From the NCBI RefSeq assembly GCF_024519455.1, contig NZ_JALJRY010000024.1, forward strand, positions 81,428 to 145,427: 64,000 nt of DNA. The letters run 5' to 3'. Below the pieces are notes generated by a model. It ran no database searches and had not been told where the DNA came from. It was given only the letters and a program-made list of their open reading frames with translations. Positions 35,599 through 44,418 of this stretch are shown one piece after another (the first letter of the stretch is position 1; each line of letters begins with the position of its first letter). The translations under genes and the position numbers were made by a program. Source of the DNA: Streptomyces sp. STR69 (lineage in GTDB: Bacteria > Actinomycetota > Actinomycetes > Streptomycetales > Streptomycetaceae).

Positions 35599-36360
35599 CT
35601 ACACGCTGTAGCCGCCGTCAACTCCCAACGCCTGCCCGGTGATGAACCCGGCCCGGTCCGAGGCGAGGAACGCGACCGCCTCCGCGATGTCCGTGGCGTC
35701 GCCGAAACGGCGCAGCGGAATGTTGCGCCGGGTGACTGCAAGGGCGTCCTCGTCGAGTTCGCCGGAGCTGATCAGACGGCCGGCGATACCGTCGTTGAGC
35801 ATGCCGGGCGCCACGCAGTTCACGCGGACGCCGTAGCGGCCCTCCTCGGCGGCCAGTGCCCGGGCCACCGCCTCGACCGCGCCCTTCGCGCCCGACGACA
35901 GCCCGTCCCGTACCGGGAAGCGGCGGGTGGCCACGGTCGTCACGGCGACGATGTTGCCGCGACTCCTGCGCAGCAACGGCAGCGCGGGATGCACCAGATT
36001 GAAGAACGCCACGGCGTCGCCTTCGAGTTGGGCGCGGTACTCGCCCGGCGAGACCCTGCTCAGGTGCCTCATCGGTACGTGCGGGCCCGACGCGTACACG
36101 AGCGTGTGGATGCCGTGGACCACCTCGGACACGGCCTCGGCAGTGGCGGACTCGGCGGTCAAGTCCAGCTGTATCGACCGCACTTGACGGCCCAGCTTCG
36201 TGACCTCGGCGGCGACGGCGTCCGCCGCCTCCTGGTTGGCCCGGTAGGTGAGGACGATGTCGCTGCCCCGCTCGGCGAGGAGCCGTACGACCGCCGCCCC
36301 GATACCGCCCGAGCCGCCCGCCACGAACGCGACACCTGGTCTGCTGGAGAAGTCCGGCAC
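35599..36360 (-). CDS. SDR-family protein lacking the catalytic Tyr
   Basis: A 253-aa SDR: cofactor motif VAGGSGGIGAAV, region VYASGPH where NNAG is usual, VTTVATRRF at the Ser position, and C-terminal GFITGQALGVDGGYSV. The YxxxK motif reads SSGAK, so Ser replaces Tyr while Lys is kept. Either the enzyme uses another proton donor or it is a binding/structural SDR. It is the last gene of the long minus operon and lies 10 bp after the dehydrogenase at 36371. Confidence 0.8.
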   Translation of the reverse strand: MPDFSSRPGVAFVAGGSGGIGAAVVRLLAERGSDIVLTYRANQEAADAVAAEVTKLGRQVRSIQLDLTAESATAEAVSEVVHGIHTLVYASGPHVPMRHLSRVSPGEYRAQLEGDAVAFFNLVHPALPLLRRSRGNIVAVTTVATRRFPVRDGLSSGAKGAVEAVARALAAEEGRYGVRVNCVAPGMLNDGIAGRLISSGELDEDALAVTRRNIPLRRFGDATDIAEAVAFLASDRAGFITGQALGVDGGYSV

Positions 36361-36370
36361 CGTAACCGCC

Positions 36371-37519
36371 TCACAATCCGAGGGACTTGGCGATGATGAC
36401 CTTCATGACCTCGCTGGTTCCGGCGTAGATGCGGGTGATGCGTGCGTCCGCGTAGAGCCGGGCGATGGGGTATTCCAGCATGTAGCCGTAGCCGCCGAAC
36501 AGTTGCAGACAGCGGTCGACCGCCCGGGCCTGCATCTCGGTGCAGAAGAGCTTGACCTTGGCGGCGTCCGGTCCGCTCAGTTCACCGGCGACGAGTTCGA
36601 GCACCGCCCGGTCGAGCATGGCCTGCGAGGCCTCGATCTCGGCGGCCACGGCGGCGAGTTCGAACTTGGTGTTCTGGAAGGAGGCGACCGGTTTCCCGAA
36701 CGCCTTGCGCTCCTTGACGTAGGCGATCGTCGTGTCCAGGGCGGCCCGCGACTGTGCGACCGAACCGACCGCCACCGTCATCCGCTCCTGCGGGAGGTTG
36801 TGGCCGAGATAGCCGAACGCGGCACCCTCCTCGCCGAGCCGGTTGGCGACCGGTACCCGCACGTCGTCGAAGGCCAACTCCACCGTGTCCTGCACCTTGA
36901 TGCCCAGCTTGTGCAGTACCCGGCCCCGAGTGAAACCGGGCATGCCGTCCTCGACGACCAGCAGGGTGAGGCCCGCGCGGCGGTTGTCCGGGTCGGTCGA
37001 CGTACGGGCCACGACGATCACCAGGTCGGCGAGGAGTCCGCCGGTGATGAAGGTCTTCGCACCATTGAGGACGTACGAGTCCCCGTCGCGCACGGCGGTC
37101 GTACGGATCCCGGCGAGATCGGAACCCGTGCCCGGCTCGGTCATCGCGACGGCCGTCAGCAGCGTCCCGGAGGCCAGGCCGGGGAACCAGCGTTCGCGCT
37201 GATCACGGTCGGCGTAGGTGAGGAAGTACGGCAGGACGACGTCGAGTTGGGTGCGGACGGTGCCCAATGTCACCAGGGCGCGGGCCGATTCCTCCTGGAG
37301 GACGACGTTGTAGCGGTAGTCGGCGAGACCCGCTCCGCCGTACTCCTCGGGGACCGCCGTGCCCAACAGGCCCAGCGAGCCCAGCTGTTCGAAGAGCGTG
37401 CGGGGGAGCCGGCCGGTCTCCTCCCACTCGGCGTAGTGCGGGACGACCTCCTTCGCGATGAAGTCCCTGGCGAGCCGGCGGAATGCCTCGTGGTCGTCGG
37501 TGAAGACGTCTCGGCGCAC
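36371..37519 (-). CDS. Acyl-CoA dehydrogenase
   Basis: A 382-aa acyl-CoA dehydrogenase of normal length. Motifs: VAMTEPGTGSDLAGIRTTA, VLNGAKTFITGG, helix-G NLPQERMTV with the long-chain/isovaleryl-type catalytic Glu, YVKERKAFGKPVASFQNTKFELA and LFGGYGYMLEYPIAR. The medium-chain Glu site is YAGTSE. This is a stand-alone homotetramer type, unlike the split pairs at 23475 and 42309. GTG 37519 has an AGGGGA site after the thiolase stop. Upstream in-frame residues are Arg-rich shadow. Confidence 0.9.
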   Translation of the reverse strand: MRRDVFTDDHEAFRRLARDFIAKEVVPHYAEWEETGRLPRTLFEQLGSLGLLGTAVPEEYGGAGLADYRYNVVLQEESARALVTLGTVRTQLDVVLPYFLTYADRDQRERWFPGLASGTLLTAVAMTEPGTGSDLAGIRTTAVRDGDSYVLNGAKTFITGGLLADLVIVVARTSTDPDNRRAGLTLLVVEDGMPGFTRGRVLHKLGIKVQDTVELAFDDVRVPVANRLGEEGAAFGYLGHNLPQERMTVAVGSVAQSRAALDTTIAYVKERKAFGKPVASFQNTKFELAAVAAEIEASQAMLDRAVLELVAGELSGPDAAKVKLFCTEMQARAVDRCLQLFGGYGYMLEYPIARLYADARITRIYAGTSEVMKVIIAKSLGL

Positions 37520-37530
37520 AACATCCCCTG

Positions 37531-38685
37531 TCAGGAAGCGAGTTCGACGACGGTGGCGTTGGCGGTGCCGCCGCCCTCGCACATGGTCTGCAGGCCGTAG
37601 CGGATCCCGTGGTCCCGCATGTGGTGGAGCATGCGCGTCATCAGGACGGCACCCGACGCGCCGAGCGGATGCCCGAGCGCGATGGCGCCCCCGAGCGGAT
37701 TGAGCAGCGCCGGGTCGGCCCCGGTCTCGGCCAGCCAGGCCAGCGGGATCGGCGCGAAGGCCTCGTTGACCTCGAAGACGCCCACTTCGGAGAGTGCCAC
37801 TCCGGCCTTGCGCAGGACCTTCTCGGTCGCCGGGATCGGCCCGGTCAGCATCAGGACCGGATCGGAACCGGTGACCACGCCCGCCCGGTAGCGCGCGATC
37901 GGCGTCAGCCCCAGTTCACGGGCCTTCTCCGGGGTAGTCACCAGCAGGGCCGCCGCACCGTCGGAGATCTGGGAGGAGTTGCCCGCGTGGATCACCCCGT
38001 CCTCCTGGAAGGACGGTTTCAACTTCGCGAGAGTGGCGCTGCTGGTACCTCGCCGTATGCCTTCGTCCACGGTCACCGTGTCCGTGCCCGTGTCGGCGGT
38101 CACCGGCACGATCTGCGCGTCGAACGCCCCGCCGTCCTGCGCGGTCGCCGCCCGCTCGTGCGACAGCGCGGCGAACTCGTCGAGGACACCCCGGCCCAGT
38201 CCCCACTTCCGCGCGATCAGCTCGGCCGAGACACCCTGGTTGAAGGAGAAGTCCTCGTAACGGGCGAGGACCTGGGGACCGTACGGCATCCCACCGGCCC
38301 GCGAGGCACCGAGCGGCACCCGGCTCATCACCTCGACGCCGCCCGCCACCACGACGTTCTGCTGGCCGGACATGACCGCCTGGGCGGCGAAGTCCAGGGC
38401 CTGCTGGCTCGATCCGCAGGCTCGGTTCACCGTGGTCCCCGGGATGGTCTCGGGCCAGCCCGCGGCCAGCACCGCGTAGCGGCCGATGTTGCTCGACTGG
38501 TCGCCGAGCTGGCCCACGCAACCCCACACCACGTCGTCCACGACCTCGGGATCCAGGCCCGTGCGGTCGACGAGGGCTTGGAGGACGACGGCGGAGAGGT
38601 CGGCCGCGTGCACGGCTGCCAGTCCGCCGTTCCGTTTGCCGACGGCGGTGCGGACCGCCTCCACCACCACTGCCTCACGCATCAC
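37531..38685 (-). CDS. Thiolase (FadA-like)
   Basis: A 384-aa degradative thiolase with nucleophile Cys in VNRACGSSQQALDFAAQAV, VFEVNEAFAPIP, His in GGAIALGHPLGASGA and second Cys in TMCEGGGTANA. It removes acetyl- or propionyl-CoA in beta-oxidation. It could start at GTG 38685 or ATG 38682. The first overlaps the crotonase stop (GTGA). Resembles thiolases used for steroid-type side chains more than biosynthetic acetoacetyl-CoA thiolases. Confidence 0.92.
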   Translation of the reverse strand: MMREAVVVEAVRTAVGKRNGGLAAVHAADLSAVVLQALVDRTGLDPEVVDDVVWGCVGQLGDQSSNIGRYAVLAAGWPETIPGTTVNRACGSSQQALDFAAQAVMSGQQNVVVAGGVEVMSRVPLGASRAGGMPYGPQVLARYEDFSFNQGVSAELIARKWGLGRGVLDEFAALSHERAATAQDGGAFDAQIVPVTADTGTDTVTVDEGIRRGTSSATLAKLKPSFQEDGVIHAGNSSQISDGAAALLVTTPEKARELGLTPIARYRAGVVTGSDPVLMLTGPIPATEKVLRKAGVALSEVGVFEVNEAFAPIPLAWLAETGADPALLNPLGGAIALGHPLGASGAVLMTRMLHHMRDHGIRYGLQTMCEGGGTANATVVELAS

Positions 38686-39512
38686 GTGTCCTGTCCTCCG
38701 TTGCTCCCTTTCGGCGCCGCGGTCCGCGGCACCGCCCAGCGGCCGGTGTAGTGCGGCGCACGCCGCTCCGTGAACGCGGCGTACGCCTCAGGGACGTCGG
38801 CCGTGGCGAAGTTCATGGCCTGTGCCCGAGCCTCACCGGCAAGGGCCTCGCGCAGAGTGCGATCGGCGTTCTCGTTGAGGAGCGCCTTGTTCTGCGCGAG
38901 AGCGACCGGGGCCCCGGCGACCAGCCGGGCGGCCAGGTCGTCCACGAAGGCGTCGATCTTGTCGGCGTCCACGACCCAGGTCACCAGGTTCAGCGCGCGG
39001 GCCTCCTCGGCGTCGATCGTCTCGGCCAGGAGCACGAGCCGTTTCGCCTGTTGCAACCCCACCAGCTTCGGCAACAGCCACGAGCCGCCGCAGTCCAGGG
39101 ACAGGGCGCGGCGCGCGAAGATCTGCGAGAACGTGCTTTCCGGGGTGGCCACGACGAAGTCGCAGCCCAGGGCGAGGTTCCAGCCGGCGCCGACCGCCAC
39201 GCCGTGCACCTTGGCGATCGTGGGGATCGGCAACTCGTGCAGGAGCAGCGTGACCTCGCTCAAGGTCCGCATCCGGTACAGCGGATGCTCGCCGCTGACA
39301 CCCTTGCTGATGTCGGCCCCGGAACAGAACGCACCACCGGCACCGGTCAGCACCAGTGCACGCACCGAACGATCGTCGCTCGCTGCGGTGAGCGACGATC
39401 GCAGGGCGTCCCACAGCTCGGCGTCGATCGCGTTCTTGCGCTCCGGCCGGTTCAGGGTGAGCGTGCGAACACCGTCGGCGTCGCTCGTCAGAAGCACCGG
39501 CGGCCCGCTCAT
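38682..39512 (-). CDS. Crotonase-family protein lacking both hydratase Glu residues
   Basis: A 276-aa crotonase. The oxyanion motif TGAGGAFCSGADI is intact, but Glu144 is Asn (VGAGWNLALGCD) and Glu164 is Phe (FSQIFARRALSLDCGG). An Asp in LSLDCGGSWLLPKLVG sits where isomerases and dehalogenase-like crotonases hold a catalytic acid. So isomerisation, ring-opening hydrolysis or a similar reaction is more likely than hydration. Overlaps the CoA transferase stop by ATGA. Confidence 0.85.
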   Translation of the reverse strand: MSGPPVLLTSDADGVRTLTLNRPERKNAIDAELWDALRSSLTAASDDRSVRALVLTGAGGAFCSGADISKGVSGEHPLYRMRTLSEVTLLLHELPIPTIAKVHGVAVGAGWNLALGCDFVVATPESTFSQIFARRALSLDCGGSWLLPKLVGLQQAKRLVLLAETIDAEEARALNLVTWVVDADKIDAFVDDLAARLVAGAPVALAQNKALLNENADRTLREALAGEARAQAMNFATADVPEAYAAFTERRAPHYTGRWAVPRTAAPKGSNGGQDT

Positions 39513-40708
39513 CGCACCGCTCCCTGTGCCCGGAGAACGGTGATCTCCTCGTCCGTGAGGCCGAGTTCGGTGAGTACGGCGTCGGTGTGCTGGCCGAGGG
39601 CGGGAATCGCGCCCATCGGCGGGTCGTACCCGGCGATGACCGGGGGCGGCAGCAGCGCCGGCACCGGACCGGACGGCGTGTCGATCTCACGCCACCGGTT
39701 CCGCGCCTGGAGATGCGGGTGGGCGATGACATCACTGGTCGTGTTGTAGCGGGAGTTGCCGATCCCGGCCGCGTCCGCGCGATCCTGTACGTAGGCGAGC
39801 TCGTGCCGTGCGCACCAGGCGCTGATCTCCGGTTCCAGCAGGGCGCGGTGTTCCACCCGTCCCGCGTTGCTCCGGAAGCGCGCGTCGTCCGCGAGGTCGG
39901 GACGGTCGAGCAACTCCCTTGCCAGGCGCTGCCATTCGCGGTCGTTCGTCGTCCCGAGGATCACGGTGTGGCCGTCGGCGGTGCGATGCGCGCCGTACGG
40001 TGCCACGGCGGGCGAACTCAGACCGAGCGGCTGCTGCTCGACACCGGAGTGGCGGGTGTACGTGAGCGGATAGCCCATCAGCTCCGTCATCGTGTCGAAC
40101 AGGCTCACCGCGACGGACGAGGCCGCCGGTCCCATCCCGCGTTCCCTGCCGCAGAGCAGCGCGACGACCGACAGCGCGGCGTACAGGCCGCTGCACACGT
40201 CGGCCATCGGCGGGCCGGGTTTGGCCGGTGCTCCCGGGTGCCCGGTCACCGAGCAGGCGCCCGACTCGGCCTGCACGAGGAGGTCGTAGGCCCGCTTGTG
40301 GGAGAGGGGGCCGCCGGGGCCGTAGCCGTCGATCTCGACGGCGATCAGTTCGGGGTGACGGGTTGTCAAGTCGTCGGGGGAGATGCCGAGTTTGGCCGTG
40401 GTGCCGGGTGTGAGGTTGGAGACGAGGACGTCGGCGCGCTCCAGCAGGCGGTGCAGGACGCCCATGCCGCCGGGAGTCTTCAGGTCCAGGGCCACCGACT
40501 CCTTGCCCCGGTTGACCCAGACGAAGTGCGCCCCGAGTCCCTTGACCACGTCGTCGTAGTGCCGGGCGAAGTCTCCGCCCCGGGGGTTCTCCACTTTGAT
40601 CACGCGGGCGCCGAAGTCGCCGAGCGTGCGGGTGCACATGGGAGCGGAGATCGCCTGCTCCAACGCCACCACGGTGATTCCTGCCAGTGGCCCGGTCGTT
40701 GTCGTCAT
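39509..40708 (-). CDS. Class III (CaiB/BaiF) CoA transferase
   Basis: A 399-aa full-length family III CoA transferase: ITVVALEQAISAPMCTRTLGDFGARVIKVENP, FVWVNRGKESVALDLK, RAYDLLVQAESGACSVTG and the catalytic Asp in MADVCSGLYAAL. C-terminal PHLQARNRWREIDTPSGPVPALLPP is typical of the family. ATG 40708 is one base after the ligase stop. An in-frame extension to 40735 lies inside the ligase and is less likely. Confidence 0.9.
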   Translation of the reverse strand: MTTTTGPLAGITVVALEQAISAPMCTRTLGDFGARVIKVENPRGGDFARHYDDVVKGLGAHFVWVNRGKESVALDLKTPGGMGVLHRLLERADVLVSNLTPGTTAKLGISPDDLTTRHPELIAVEIDGYGPGGPLSHKRAYDLLVQAESGACSVTGHPGAPAKPGPPMADVCSGLYAALSVVALLCGRERGMGPAASSVAVSLFDTMTELMGYPLTYTRHSGVEQQPLGLSSPAVAPYGAHRTADGHTVILGTTNDREWQRLARELLDRPDLADDARFRSNAGRVEHRALLEPEISAWCARHELAYVQDRADAAGIGNSRYNTTSDVIAHPHLQARNRWREIDTPSGPVPALLPPPVIAGYDPPMGAIPALGQHTDAVLTELGLTDEEITVLRAQGAVR

Positions 40709-40709
40709 C

Positions 40710-42293
40710 TCAGCCCACGGCCGTGAAAGTGGCACGGAGTTCGTCCTTCAGTACCTTCTGGCTTGCGTTGCGCGGGAGTTGGCCGACGAAGCGGATGTGT
40801 CGGGGCACCTTGAAGTTGGCCATGTGTTCCCGGGCCCAGGCGATGACGTCGGTCTCGGACGGGGCTTGTTCCGGAGACGCGACCACGAAGGCGCAGCCGA
40901 CCTCGCCGAGGCGTTCGTCGGGAACGCCGATCACGGCGACCTGCTGGACGCTCTCACAGCCGAGAAGCAGCTTCTCTATCTCCGCCGGATAGGCGTTGAA
41001 GCCGCCCACGATGTACATCTCCTTCTTGCGGTCGACGATGGAGAGATTGCCGTCGTCGTCGAGCCGTCCGATGTCCCCGGTGTGCAGCCAGCCCTCGGCG
41101 TCGATCGTCGCAGCGGTGGCGTCGGGATCGTCCCAGTAGCCGCGGGTCACGTTGTAGCCGCGCACGAGGATCTCGCCGTCGAGCCCGATCGGGACGTCCA
41201 GACCGTCGTCGGCGACGATCCGGACCTGGACACCGGGAATGGCGCTCCCCGTGGTGTGGGCGACAGTCTCCTCCGAGTCCCCGACCCGGGTCGTGGTCAC
41301 CAGCGCCGTGGACTCGGTGAGGCCGTAGGCGCTCATCACGATGTCGAACGACAACTCCGTTTTCATGGCGCGGATCAGCGATTCCGGAATCGTCGTACCG
41401 CCCGTCATGGAGACCCGCAGCGAGGTCAGGTCGTGCGTGGCACGGGCCGGGTGATGGACCAGGTCGTGGAAGATCGTCGGCGGCCCGAGCAGGATGCTCA
41501 CCCGCTCCCGTGCGATGAGGTCCAGTGCTTGCCCGGCGTCGAAGACGGCCATGGGAATGACGGTCACCCCGTGCATCAGGGAGGCCAGCCACCCCGCTTT
41601 GTACCCGAAGCAGTGGAAGAACGGCGGGATCACCAGGAAGGTGTCGGACTCCCGGAACGTGTACTCCTCGGCCATCCACCCGTAGGCGCGCAGGGACTGG
41701 CCGTGCGTGAGCATCACGCCCTTCGGGTGGCCCGTCGTGCCGGACGTGAACATCACGTCGGACACGTCGTCCGGCGTCAATCGGTCGATCGACTCATGGG
41801 CGGAGGAGGCCGAAACGCCCTCTCCCGCACCGAGAAAGTCGCTCCACGCCAGCTCGGCCGCCCCCTGCGGACCGAGAACCGACACCGTCTTGTGCAGGGC
41901 CGGCAGTTCCGGATCGGCCTTCCGCAGTTCGCCGATGTAGTCGTTGCCCAGGAAGGGCGAGGCGAACACGGCGGCCGCCTCCGACTTCCGCAGGATGTAC
42001 GAGATCTCCCGCTCCTTGAACCGGGTGTTCAGCGGCACGAGTACGCCCCCGGCGCCGTGGATGCCCAGCGCGGCGAAGATCCACTCGGCCGAGTTCGGGG
42101 CGCACAGCCCGACCCGGTCCCCGGGCTTGATTCCGAGCGCGATGGTGGCGCGGACCGTGTCGACCATCTGCTCCGCCAGCTCATGGAACGTCCACCGGCG
42201 GTCTCCGTCGATGAGTGCCGTGGCGTCCCCGAAGCGGTCGGCCGCCAGCCTGATGACGTGGGGGATGCTCAGGAATTCGTCGTCGTAGCGCAT
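40710..42293 (-). CDS. FadD3-like acyl-CoA ligase
   Basis: A 527-aa AMP-forming ligase with MFTSGTTGHPKGVML, PPFFHCFGYKAG, SAYGLTEST, HTGDIGRLDDDG, VGGFNAYPAEIE and a terminal motif NASQKVLKDEL in which Gln precedes the catalytic Lys instead of Gly. It is a paralogue of the ligase at 10606, longer by about 50 residues mainly before the P-loop. It lies after the split dehydrogenase in the minus operon (TGGAG site), so it may reactivate a chain-shortened acid. Confidence 0.9.
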   Translation of the reverse strand: MRYDDEFLSIPHVIRLAADRFGDATALIDGDRRWTFHELAEQMVDTVRATIALGIKPGDRVGLCAPNSAEWIFAALGIHGAGGVLVPLNTRFKEREISYILRKSEAAAVFASPFLGNDYIGELRKADPELPALHKTVSVLGPQGAAELAWSDFLGAGEGVSASSAHESIDRLTPDDVSDVMFTSGTTGHPKGVMLTHGQSLRAYGWMAEEYTFRESDTFLVIPPFFHCFGYKAGWLASLMHGVTVIPMAVFDAGQALDLIARERVSILLGPPTIFHDLVHHPARATHDLTSLRVSMTGGTTIPESLIRAMKTELSFDIVMSAYGLTESTALVTTTRVGDSEETVAHTTGSAIPGVQVRIVADDGLDVPIGLDGEILVRGYNVTRGYWDDPDATAATIDAEGWLHTGDIGRLDDDGNLSIVDRKKEMYIVGGFNAYPAEIEKLLLGCESVQQVAVIGVPDERLGEVGCAFVVASPEQAPSETDVIAWAREHMANFKVPRHIRFVGQLPRNASQKVLKDELRATFTAVG

Positions 42294-42308
42294 CAGTTGG
42301 CTCCAGGG

Positions 42309-43448
42309 CTAGCCGTTCGAGGGGAGATGCAGGATCCGCTTGGCGATGATGTTCCGCTGGATCTGGGAGGTGCCGCCGTAGACGGAGGCCGCACGGGAGT
42401 AGAGGTAGTCGCCGAACAACTCACCGCCCTCACCGGCCAGTTCGGACGGGAACACCTCAAGTGCCGTGTCGTAGAGCCGCTGTTCGGTCCTCGTCATCAA
42501 CAGCTTGTCCACGGACGACTCGGGACCGGCGACCTGTCCGGCGAGGCGTTCGGCGGTGCGGCGGCGGGCGTGCGCCACGAGGACCTCGTAGTCCACGACA
42601 CACCGGCCGATCCGGGACAGCAGCCCGTCGGGAAGGTCGCCACCCCGCTCGGCCGCGTGTCGCCGCAGCCGCTCGACGAGCAGCCCGTACTTCGAGATGT
42701 GCCCGGTGTCGAGGGCGTTGCGCTCGTACGACACCGTCGTCATCGCCAGCGCCCAGCCGACGCCCTCGGCGCCGACGCGCTCGGACTCCTCGATGCGGAC
42801 GTCGTCCAGGAACAGCTCGCAGAACTCGTCGTCGCCGTTGGCCGCGCGCAGCGGCCGTACCGTCACGCCGGGGCGGTCCAGGGGCAGGGCGAACGCCGAG
42901 ATCGACTTGTGGGCCGGTGCCGAACGGTCGGTGCGGGCCAGCAGCAGGCACAGGCCGGAGTACTGGGCGTAACTGGTCCACAGCTTCTGGCCACGCACCG
43001 TGTAGTGGCCGTCGTGCCGTTCGGCGAAGGTGCTCATGCCCGCCAGGTCCGAGCCGGCTCCCGGTTCGCTGAAGCCCTGGCACCACACCTCGTCACCGGC
43101 CAACATCCGTGGCAGGAACCGCAGTCGCTGCTCCTCCGAGCCGAACTCCAGCAGCGCGTGGGCGAGATAGCCGATCCGGGGGACGCCCGGGGCCCGGCAG
43201 GCGCCGAGTTCGTCGCTGATCGCGACCTGGTGCAGCGCGGTCAGGCCCCGGCCGCCGTAGCGCTCCGGGACGTCGAGGCCGACCCAGCTGCCCGAGTGCA
43301 GCAGCCGGTGCCAGCGGTGCAGGAAGACCGGTACCGGTTCGCCCGACTCCCGTTCGGGGAGCGGGTGTTGGGCCAGCCAGGCACGGAACTCGCGGCGCAG
43401 CCGGTCCAGGTCGGCCGGGTCGCCGAAGTCCAGCGGGGTGTCGGTCAT
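42309..43448 (-). CDS. Acyl-CoA dehydrogenase, long subunit of second heteromeric pair
   Basis: A 379-aa acyl-CoA dehydrogenase closely similar in layout to the one at 24263: WCQGFSEPGAGSDLAG, VRGQKLWTSYAQYSG, helix-G VSYERNALDT, and VYGGTSQIQRNIIAKRIL. It overlaps the shorter dehydrogenase gene upstream by ATGA, which marks the two as subunits of one enzyme. The region therefore encodes two split dehydrogenases of the same kind, presumably for two different chain lengths or intermediates. Confidence 0.88.
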   Translation of the reverse strand: MTDTPLDFGDPADLDRLRREFRAWLAQHPLPERESGEPVPVFLHRWHRLLHSGSWVGLDVPERYGGRGLTALHQVAISDELGACRAPGVPRIGYLAHALLEFGSEEQRLRFLPRMLAGDEVWCQGFSEPGAGSDLAGMSTFAERHDGHYTVRGQKLWTSYAQYSGLCLLLARTDRSAPAHKSISAFALPLDRPGVTVRPLRAANGDDEFCELFLDDVRIEESERVGAEGVGWALAMTTVSYERNALDTGHISKYGLLVERLRRHAAERGGDLPDGLLSRIGRCVVDYEVLVAHARRRTAERLAGQVAGPESSVDKLLMTRTEQRLYDTALEVFPSELAGEGGELFGDYLYSRAASVYGGTSQIQRNIIAKRILHLPSNG

Positions 43449-44416
43449 CGCGGCACCTCCGGTGCGGCCAGCGCGGGGAGCAGGTCGTCCGTCGTGGCGA
43501 GCAGCGTCGTGCCCAGACGCACCTTGCGCAGATACAGGTGCGCGATGTGCTCCCACGTCTGGGCGATACCGCCGAAGACCTGCATCCCCGCGTACACCGC
43601 CTCCAGCGCCGCGGAGTTGACCTCCGCCTTGGCGATGCGGGCGGCCGTCAGGGCCCGCTCCGGCGGTTCGTTGTCGAGACACCAGGCCGCGTAGCGCGTG
43701 ACACTGGTGCCCGCCTCCACCAGGACCGTCGCGTCCGCGAGGAGATGCTGCACGGCCTGGAAGGAGCCGATCGCCTGCCCGTACTGGCGGCGGACGCGGG
43801 CGTATTGCACCGCCTGCTCCACGAACGAGCCCGCAGCGCCGACGAGTTCGGCGGTCACGAGGACGAGTGCGTAGGCCTGCCAACGGAGTCGGTCCGGTGC
43901 TGTGAGACGGCCGATGGTCTCCACGGGCGTGTCGGCGGGGACGGCGCGGATCGTACGCAGCAGGTCCGTGCTCGGTGCCGCCGGGCCCAACTCGACCCGG
44001 GAGACGGTCCCGTCGGTGGTGACGCAGAGCGCGCTGTCGGCTCCCTCGCAGTCCCAGGCGACGAGATCTGCCAACGCCTGCCCGGGGAAGCGGAGTTCGC
44101 GGGTGAGCGCGACGGTGGGGGTTCCCCGCGAGGTGTCGTCGCCGAGCAGCCGGAGCAGCTCCGGAGCGAGCAGGACCGTACCGAGCAGGGACGTCGTGAG
44201 CGGGTGGCGGCCGTGTTCCTCCGCGAGCAGTGCGCACTCCTGGGTGGTCGCCGCCGGGGGAGAGGAACGCCGTAGATCTCTCAAACCCATGTCGTGCAGG
44301 GCCTGTTGGGCGGCCGAGCGGGTGGCCGGCTTCACCTCGTCCGCCGAGGTCAAGCCGTAGCGGGGTGCGAGTGAGCGCACCATGTCGCGGACGAGGACGA
44401 ACTCCTCGCGCTCCAT
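43445..44416 (-). CDS. Acyl-CoA dehydrogenase, short subunit of second heteromeric pair
   Basis: A 323-aa dehydrogenase-like subunit. N-terminal helical part (RDMVRSLAPRYGLTSADEVKP), a reduced middle domain without the SEPGSGSD motif, and a C-terminal domain with QYARVRRQYGQAIGSFQAVQHLLAD and AGMQVFGGIAQTWEHIAHLYLRK. Pairs with the 42309 product. The GAGGAG site 8 bases upstream supports the ATG at 44416. It is longer than its counterpart at 23475, so both N-terminal ends should be considered when modelling. Confidence 0.85.
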   Translation of the reverse strand: MEREEFVLVRDMVRSLAPRYGLTSADEVKPATRSAAQQALHDMGLRDLRRSSPPAATTQECALLAEEHGRHPLTTSLLGTVLLAPELLRLLGDDTSRGTPTVALTRELRFPGQALADLVAWDCEGADSALCVTTDGTVSRVELGPAAPSTDLLRTIRAVPADTPVETIGRLTAPDRLRWQAYALVLVTAELVGAAGSFVEQAVQYARVRRQYGQAIGSFQAVQHLLADATVLVEAGTSVTRYAAWCLDNEPPERALTAARIAKAEVNSAALEAVYAGMQVFGGIAQTWEHIAHLYLRKVRLGTTLLATTDDLLPALAAPEVPR

Positions 44417-44418
44417 GT

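Noticed and set aside
40596..43694. Plus-strand open frame of 1032 codons
   Set aside because: It is antisense to CoA transferase, ligase and dehydrogenase genes with clear motifs, and its translation is low-complexity Arg/Gly/Val text with no domain. Typical high-GC shadow.
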